A DNA stretch of 64,000 bases from contig NZ_JBCNYA010000022.1 in the NCBI RefSeq assembly GCF_049727805.1, positions 1-64,000 of the forward strand, read 5' to 3'. Shown here piece after piece: positions 59,676 to 64,000 of the stretch. The position numbers were made by a program, and so were the translations under genes. A model generated the notes under the pieces. That model was given only the letters and a program-made list of their open reading frames with translations, searched no databases and was not told the DNA's origin. The stretch comes from Frateuria_A sp049727805 (GTDB lineage Bacteria > Pseudomonadota > Gammaproteobacteria > Xanthomonadales > Rhodanobacteraceae). Position 1 is the stretch's first letter; every line of letters begins with the position of its first letter.

Positions 59676-60482
59676 TCACAGTGCAGCGTGATCCCGCACG
59701 GCCTCCTCCAGCACCGGCTTGAGCTCGGCAAATCGCGCATCGACCGCCGCCGGATCCGCGCGGTTGAGCGCCACCATCTGCGCCCGCTTCTCGTTGGTGC
59801 GCACCACCTGGAGCGCCTCGTCCTCGATCCCCAGGACGATCGCCGCCGCGACGTCCGCCGCCGCCTCGCGCCCGAAGCCCTCGTCCGCACCGGCGTGGTT
59901 GGTGGCCATCATCGGCGTATCGGTCGCGCCCGGATAGGCCGTCAACACATGCACGCCCTCGCCCTTGAGCTCGCGCCGCAATGCCTCGCCGAAATGCGCG
60001 ATGCCGGCCTTGGCCGCCGCGTAGGTGGCATAGAACGGCAAACCGACCAGCGCGATCGCCGAGGACACATCCACCACCATGCCGTGGCCACTGCGGCGCA
60101 GCAGTGGCAGCGCCGCGCGCGTGAGGAGGATCGGCGCGACCAGGTTCACCTCGATCATCGCGCGGATCTCGCGCTCGCTCGTCGCCTCCAGCCGGCCGGC
60201 ACGCACGCCGCCGGCGTTGTTGACGAGCACGTCCAGCCCGCCGAGCGTGCCCTCGACCGCGGCCATCGTGGCGGCCAGCCCGTCGGCGGTGGTGACGTCG
60301 GCCGCCACCGCATCCACGCGTCCGCCGTCCGCGCGCAACCGCTGCGCTGCCGCCTCGACCACCTCGCGCCGCCGGCCACTGATCAGCACGTGCGCGCCCT
60401 TCGCCGCGAGGATCTTCGCGATCGCCAGGCCGATGCCGCTCGAACCGCCGGTGACCAGCACCTTGCTGCCTTCCAGTTTCAT
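59676..60482 (-). CDS. Short-chain dehydrogenase/reductase
   Basis: A 268-residue classical SDR: cofactor motif Thr-Gly-Gly-Ser-Ser-Gly-Ile-Gly near residue 11, Asn-Asn-Ala-Gly near 88, Ser in Val-Ser-Ser-Ala, and the catalytic Tyr-Ala-Ala-Ala-Lys. The substrate cannot be inferred. Arg residues after the first strand suggest NADPH preference. It is divergent from a LysR regulator. Confidence 0.92.
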   Translation of the reverse strand: MKLEGSKVLVTGGSSGIGLAIAKILAAKGAHVLISGRRREVVEAAAQRLRADGGRVDAVAADVTTADGLAATMAAVEGTLGGLDVLVNNAGGVRAGRLEATSEREIRAMIEVNLVAPILLTRAALPLLRRSGHGMVVDVSSAIALVGLPFYATYAAAKAGIAHFGEALRRELKGEGVHVLTAYPGATDTPMMATNHAGADEGFGREAAADVAAAIVLGIEDEALQVVRTNEKRAQMVALNRADPAAVDARFAELKPVLEEAVRDHAAL

Positions 60483-60633
60483 GTCGTCGTGTCTCGTGAT
60501 GGGGAGGGAACGCCACCTCACCGCGCGCCGCCACGGCCGCGCGCGCTGGTAGCGGCCATGCCTGTATCGCCCCTCCCGCGCATCCGCGGTAGCCTTGCGC
60601 CGCTCATAGGCTTCATTCCAAGGGGGAATAACG

Positions 60634-61524
60634 ATGGACCGCCTGGCCGCGATGGAAGCCTTTGTCCGCGTCGTCGACGCCGGCTCCTTCTCCGGCGCCG
60701 CCCGGCTGCTGCGCGTGGGCCAGCCGGCCGTCTCCAAGACCGTGGCCCAACTGGAAGAGCGCCTCGGCGTGCGGCTGCTGCTGCGCTCCACCCACGGCCT
60801 CACTCCCACCGAAGCCGGCCGCAGCTTCTACGAACGCGCCCGGCGCGCCATCGAGGAAGCCGAGGAAGCCGAACACGCCGCCCGCGGCGCCGGCGCCACC
60901 CTCACCGGCCGCCTGCGCATCTGCGCCGCGGTCACCTTCTCGCGCCTGCACGTACTGCCGCGCCTGCCGCTGTTCCTGGAACAACACCCCCAGCTCGACG
61001 TCGACTTCGTGCTCGACGACCGCAACATCGACCTGGTCGAGGAAGGCATCGACATCGCCCTGCGCATGGGCAAGCTCGCCGACTCCAGCCTGATCGCCCG
61101 CAAGATCGGCCAAAGCCCCCGCCACGTCTTCGCCAGCCCCGCCTACCTCGAACGCATGGGCGTGCCGCACGTGCCCGCCGATCTTGCCAGGCACCAGGCG
61201 GTGATCTACGAGCAGCGTGGCGGCGGCACCGAGTGGTCGTTCCACCGCGACGGCACTACGGCATCGGTCGCGATGCAGGGGCGCGTGCGTGTCACGGCTG
61301 CCGAGGGCGTGCGCGAAGCTGTGTTCGCCGGGTTGGGACTGGCCGTTGCATCGGAGTGGATGTTTGCGCCCGAGCTTGCGTCAGGTGCAGTGAAAAGCAT
61401 CCTCGATGACTGGAGCTTGCCCCCTGTCGACCTGTGGGCCGTATTCCCAACGGGGCGGCAGGCCAGTGCCAAGGCAAGAGCCTTTGCCGGCTTCATCGAG
61501 GCGCAGCTATCGAATCCGGCCTAG
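60634..61524 (+). CDS. LysR-family regulator, divergent from the SDR gene
   Basis: A 296-residue LysR protein: winged helix at about 4-64 with Gln-Pro-Ala-Val-Ser-Lys-Thr-Val-Ala, followed by an effector domain with Val-Thr-Phe-Ser-Arg-Leu-His-Val-Leu-Pro. It resembles the LTTR group that controls neighbouring oxidoreductases. AAGGGGGAAT precedes the ATG. Control of the SDR is inferred from the shared 151-base gap. Confidence 0.9.
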   Translation: MDRLAAMEAFVRVVDAGSFSGAARLLRVGQPAVSKTVAQLEERLGVRLLLRSTHGLTPTEAGRSFYERARRAIEEAEEAEHAARGAGATLTGRLRICAAVTFSRLHVLPRLPLFLEQHPQLDVDFVLDDRNIDLVEEGIDIALRMGKLADSSLIARKIGQSPRHVFASPAYLERMGVPHVPADLARHQAVIYEQRGGGTEWSFHRDGTTASVAMQGRVRVTAAEGVREAVFAGLGLAVASEWMFAPELASGAVKSILDDWSLPPVDLWAVFPTGRQASAKARAFAGFIEAQLSNPA

Positions 61525-61572
61525 CTCGCAGTCGCCCACTTGCGCGTCCGCTGCTGGCGAATTGCGGACAAC

Positions 61573-62532
61573 CTAGATTCCCGCACCACCGCCCACCGCC
61601 TGCCTCCTCCACCGCGCCGGCGTCACTCCCATGTGCTGCTTGAACGCCCGCTGGAACGCCGCCTCCGACTGATACCCCACCGCTTCCGCCACGGCGCCGG
61701 TGGACTGGTTCGCCTTGCGCAGCTCGCTGGCCGCGAGCGTCATGCGGATGTCGGTGAGCAGGTCGCTGGCGGAGCGGCCGAGGCTGTCGTTGAACAGGCG
61801 TACCAGGGTGGCGCGTGAGACGTTGCACAGGCGAGCGAGCGCGGGCAGCGTCCAGGGGTGGGCAGGGCGTTCGAACATGGCGGTGATGGCCGGGGCCAGG
61901 CGCGGGTTTCCGGCGAGGGCGAGGAGGCCGGCGGGGGCGTCGCCCGATTCGCTGGACAGGCGCAGCGCGAGCGTGAACAGCGCGGCGGAGAGGGTGTTGA
62001 GCATGGCGTGGCCGCCGAGGTGTTCGGCGGCCGATTCGGTGCGCATCAGGGAGACCAGGCTGGCGACCTGCGCGGCCGTGGCGCCGGGTGCGCCCTGCCC
62101 TGCGCTCGCACGCGCCACCAGGCGTGGGGGCAGGTAGCCGCGCAGCAGGCGTTCGTGCGGGGCGGCGAGGACGAAATGGCCGCACAGCATGTCCAGCCGC
62201 TCGCCGCTGCCGGCGTTCTCGCTGAAGGTGAGGTTGAGGCCGGCGCGCTCACGCGCGGGCACCGGCCTGGCGCCGCTGCCGTCGTGCAGGGTGTGCGCGC
62301 CACCCTGGGCGATGAGCAGGATGTCGCCAGGGGCGAGGTGTTGCGGCGGGCCGCCGGCGGGATCTTCGAGCACGGCCGAGCCGGCGAGTACGACGTGGTA
62401 GGGGATCTCGCCGGGCTCGGCCGACGCCTGGTCGATGCGCCACGGCGCGCCGTAGTAGCAGCGCAGATCGAGCCGGCCGCGCACCGGCGTCATCTCCAGC
62501 AGGCGGCTCAGCCAGTCCATCGGTGGGGGCAT
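61573..62532 (-). CDS. AraC-family regulator with cupin sensor domain
   Basis: A 319-residue protein. The N-terminal about 190 residues are a cupin_6 domain (Pro-Tyr-His-Val-Val-Leu-Ala-Gly, Leu-Ala-Pro-Gly-Asp-Ile-Leu-Leu-Ile). The C-terminal AraC domain has two helix-turn-helix units with Ser-Arg-Ala-Thr-Leu-Val-Arg-Leu-Phe and Gly-Tyr-Gln-Ser-Glu-Ala-Ala-Phe-Gln-Arg-Ala-Phe. It is divergent from CMD copy 4 and DUF417, which it likely controls. Members of this group answer redox or electrophile stress. Confidence 0.91.
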   Translation of the reverse strand: MPPPMDWLSRLLEMTPVRGRLDLRCYYGAPWRIDQASAEPGEIPYHVVLAGSAVLEDPAGGPPQHLAPGDILLIAQGGAHTLHDGSGARPVPARERAGLNLTFSENAGSGERLDMLCGHFVLAAPHERLLRGYLPPRLVARASAGQGAPGATAAQVASLVSLMRTESAAEHLGGHAMLNTLSAALFTLALRLSSESGDAPAGLLALAGNPRLAPAITAMFERPAHPWTLPALARLCNVSRATLVRLFNDSLGRSASDLLTDIRMTLAASELRKANQSTGAVAEAVGYQSEAAFQRAFKQHMGVTPARWRRQAVGGGAGI

Positions 62533-62584
62533 AGTGCGGGCTCCGATGAGAGACGAATGAGCATGAATGCGAGCGCTTGCGACA

Positions 62585-62613
62585 TTAACAGGCTCACATT
62601 GGCTCCGTACAGT
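62585..62613 (+). promoter_or_regulatory. Promoter of CMD copy 4 and DUF417
   Basis: TTAACA, 17 bases, TACAGT, followed by GACTCC. It matches the promoter before CMD copy 2 in spacing, in the CATTAA lead and in AGTGACTCC. It lies within the divergent gap with the AraC gene. Confidence 0.6.
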
Positions 62614-62645
62614 GACTCCACGTCCAGCCGACGAAGGAGCCCGCC

Positions 62646-63182
62646 ATGTCCCGCATCGCCATCCACCCGCTCGAATCCTCCGCCGGCGCCGCCGCGGCGG
62701 TGTATGCCCGGATCACGCAGGCCGTGGGGCGCGTGCCCAACTGTTTCGCGGCCATCGGCCAACTGCGACCCGCGGCGCTCAAGGCGATGCTGCAGCTCGA
62801 CGGCGTGCTGGCCGCCGGATCGCTGAGCCGGCAGGACCAGGAGACGGTGAAGCTGGTGGTCAGCGAGACCGCCGGCTGCGACTACTGCATCACGGCGCAC
62901 AGCCTGCTTGGTGCGCTCACCGGCCTGGATGCGCCGACGCTGCGGTGGATCCGCAACGGCCTGCGCACCGGCAATGCACGGCGCGACGCGCTGGTGCGCT
63001 TCGTGCGCCAGCTCGTGCAATCGCGCGGCACGCTGGAGGATGCCGAAGTGGTCGCGGTCCGCGCCGCCGGCTTCAGTGACGCGCAGCTCGTGGAGATCAG
63101 CCTGGCGGTGGCTGTGGCGACCTTCACCAACACCTTCAACCGCATCAACGACACCGAGATCGACCTTCCGCCCGTCGACTGA
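62646..63182 (+). CDS. AhpD-like carboxymuconolactone decarboxylase family protein (copy 4)
   Basis: A 178-residue paralogue of copy 2, the same length and alignable end to end without gaps. Cys78-Asp-Tyr-Cys81 and His85 occupy identical positions. More than half of the residues match by eye. GAAGGAG precedes the ATG. It is followed after 45 bases by a DUF417 membrane protein, a frequent partner of redox-linked small proteins. Confidence 0.92.
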   Translation: MSRIAIHPLESSAGAAAAVYARITQAVGRVPNCFAAIGQLRPAALKAMLQLDGVLAAGSLSRQDQETVKLVVSETAGCDYCITAHSLLGALTGLDAPTLRWIRNGLRTGNARRDALVRFVRQLVQSRGTLEDAEVVAVRAAGFSDAQLVEISLAVAVATFTNTFNRINDTEIDLPPVD

Positions 63183-63227
63183 GCGACGGACGCCTTCCCT
63201 GCTTGATCAACCCTAAAGGAAACGACG

Positions 63228-63728
63228 ATGAACGCACTGGTGAACGCGCTGGCCCGCACCGGCCTGCTCAAGAACGACCTGGACTACCACGTGATGCGCG
63301 CCTCGATGGTGGTGATGTTCTTTTTCTTCGGCTACCAGAAGTGGTGGGACTACGAGGCGCAGACGCTGATTCCCTTCATCAGCAACGGGCCGTTGATCGC
63401 ATGGATGTATCCGGCGTTCGGCATCCGCGGCGCGAGCTGGTTCCTGGGCGTGGCCGAGTGGCTGTTCGGTGCGCTGCTGCTGGGCGGCTTTTGGAGCAAG
63501 CGGCTCGGCGTGCTGGGCGCGGCCGGCTCGGTGGTCACCTTCGTCATGACCGTCACCATCATCCCGTTCATGCCCGGCGGCTGGGCCGAGTCGGCCGGCG
63601 GCTTCCCCGCGATGGTGGGCAACGTGCCGTTCCTGATGAAGGACGTGGTGCTGCTGGCAGTGTCGGTGTATCTGCTGCGACAGGACGTGCTGCGGCTGCG
63701 CGAACGGCAGGCGTCGGCCATCGCGTGA
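63228..63728 (+). CDS. DUF417 (YkgB-like) membrane protein
   Basis: A 166-residue protein with four membrane helices. Phe-Phe-Phe-Phe-Gly-Tyr-Gln-Lys-Trp-Trp near residue 31 and Phe-Leu-Met-Lys-Asp in the last part are YkgB signatures. E. coli RclC is of this family and acts in reactive chlorine resistance under an AraC regulator (RclR); the AraC gene near this one gives a similar setting. AAAGGAAACG precedes the ATG. Confidence 0.88.
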   Translation: MNALVNALARTGLLKNDLDYHVMRASMVVMFFFFGYQKWWDYEAQTLIPFISNGPLIAWMYPAFGIRGASWFLGVAEWLFGALLLGGFWSKRLGVLGAAGSVVTFVMTVTIIPFMPGGWAESAGGFPAMVGNVPFLMKDVVLLAVSVYLLRQDVLRLRERQASAIA

Positions 63729-63778
63729 ACGGTTGGGCCGCGGCAGCGCCCCGCATTGACGACCGGGGATTCCTGGTG

Positions 63779-64000
63779 TCAGAGCGGTTGGCCCGTGTCG
63801 CGACAGCCGCTCCGCTGCCCGTTTGCCGCTGGCGCCGCTGGAGTAATCCGGCAAGCGGACCGGACCAGGCGAGCCCGAGGGAGCAGAGGTTCCCACGCCG
63901 GTTGCGGCTTGCCCATGCTCCACACCCTCCGGTCCTGGTCCTGTCGTTCCTGGTAATGCAGCCAGAGGCGTCCGACCAGGTAGCCGGGGTGCGCGTAGTC
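63779..64000 (-). other. Open frame running off the right edge, doubtful
   Basis: A frame of 73 codons enters from beyond the window and stops at 63779. Its translation is Arg/Pro/Gln-rich and I recognise no domain. It may be a C-terminal fragment of a gene or simply GC-rich open sequence. Bases 63729-64000 hold nothing else identifiable. Confidence 0.2.

Overview
The window is GC-rich, densely packed DNA from a gammaproteobacterium of the Xanthomonadales, most likely Rhodanobacteraceae (Rhodanobacter, Dyella, Luteibacter or Frateuria type). The signs are the flagellar order fliT-fliS-fliD-fliC-flgL-flgK-flgJ-to-flgB with cheV and flgA-flgM-flgN beside it, a lexA-imuA-imuB-dnaE2 mutagenesis cassette, the block ggt-ferredoxin-coaD-rsmD-ftsY, and many short palindromic intergenic repeats. 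The genus is an inference; no rRNA gene is present.

Region 1 (1-20.3 kb) is a flagellar and chemotaxis block. The minus strand carries flgBCDEFGHIJKL, fliC, fliD, fliS and a fliT-like gene. Divergently placed are cheV, a soluble methyl-accepting protein coupled to flgA, flgM, flgN and an EAL-HDOD protein. Promoter motifs give a class hierarchy: a sigma-54 site precedes flgB (rod and hook genes), and sigma-28 sites precede fliC, cheV, the chemoreceptor gene and flgM.

Region 2 (20.5-30.6 kb) is mostly core genome: a metallo-beta-lactamase-fold hydrolase overlapping a TMEM43-like membrane protein gene, ggt, a YfhL-type ferredoxin, a small lipoprotein, coaD, rsmD, ftsY, an AsmA-like protein, mutY, yggX and tRNA-Phe. 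A degenerate inverted tRNA-Phe copy lies just after the real one.

Region 3 (30.6-41.5 kb) holds a large hybrid sensor kinase, then the SOS mutagenesis cassette lexA2-imuA-imuB-dnaE2 with a perfect LexA-type palindrome in front, and a convergent UdgX-like uracil-DNA glycosylase. DNA damage would relieve LexA2 and switch on the ImuA/ImuB/DnaE2 mutasome.

Region 4 (41.8-64 kb) is accessory: YeiH-type transporter with LysR regulator, tsaB, an MFS exporter, a SnoaL/hydrolase/XRE group, a D-threonine-aldolase-like enzyme with a MocR regulator, and a long run of small redox and stress proteins. The run includes four AhpD-like carboxymuconolactone decarboxylase proteins, a cupin, an HD hydrolase, DoxX and DUF417 membrane proteins, a peroxiredoxin-like protein, an SDR, a flavoprotein and CGNR, LysR and AraC regulators. 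Two of the AhpD-like genes are paralogues that also share a promoter layout.

Four families of short palindromic repeats (called A-D here) fill most intergenic gaps. A pair of family A copies has entered the 5' end of flgI, and family C copies supply the stop codons of cheV and udgX.
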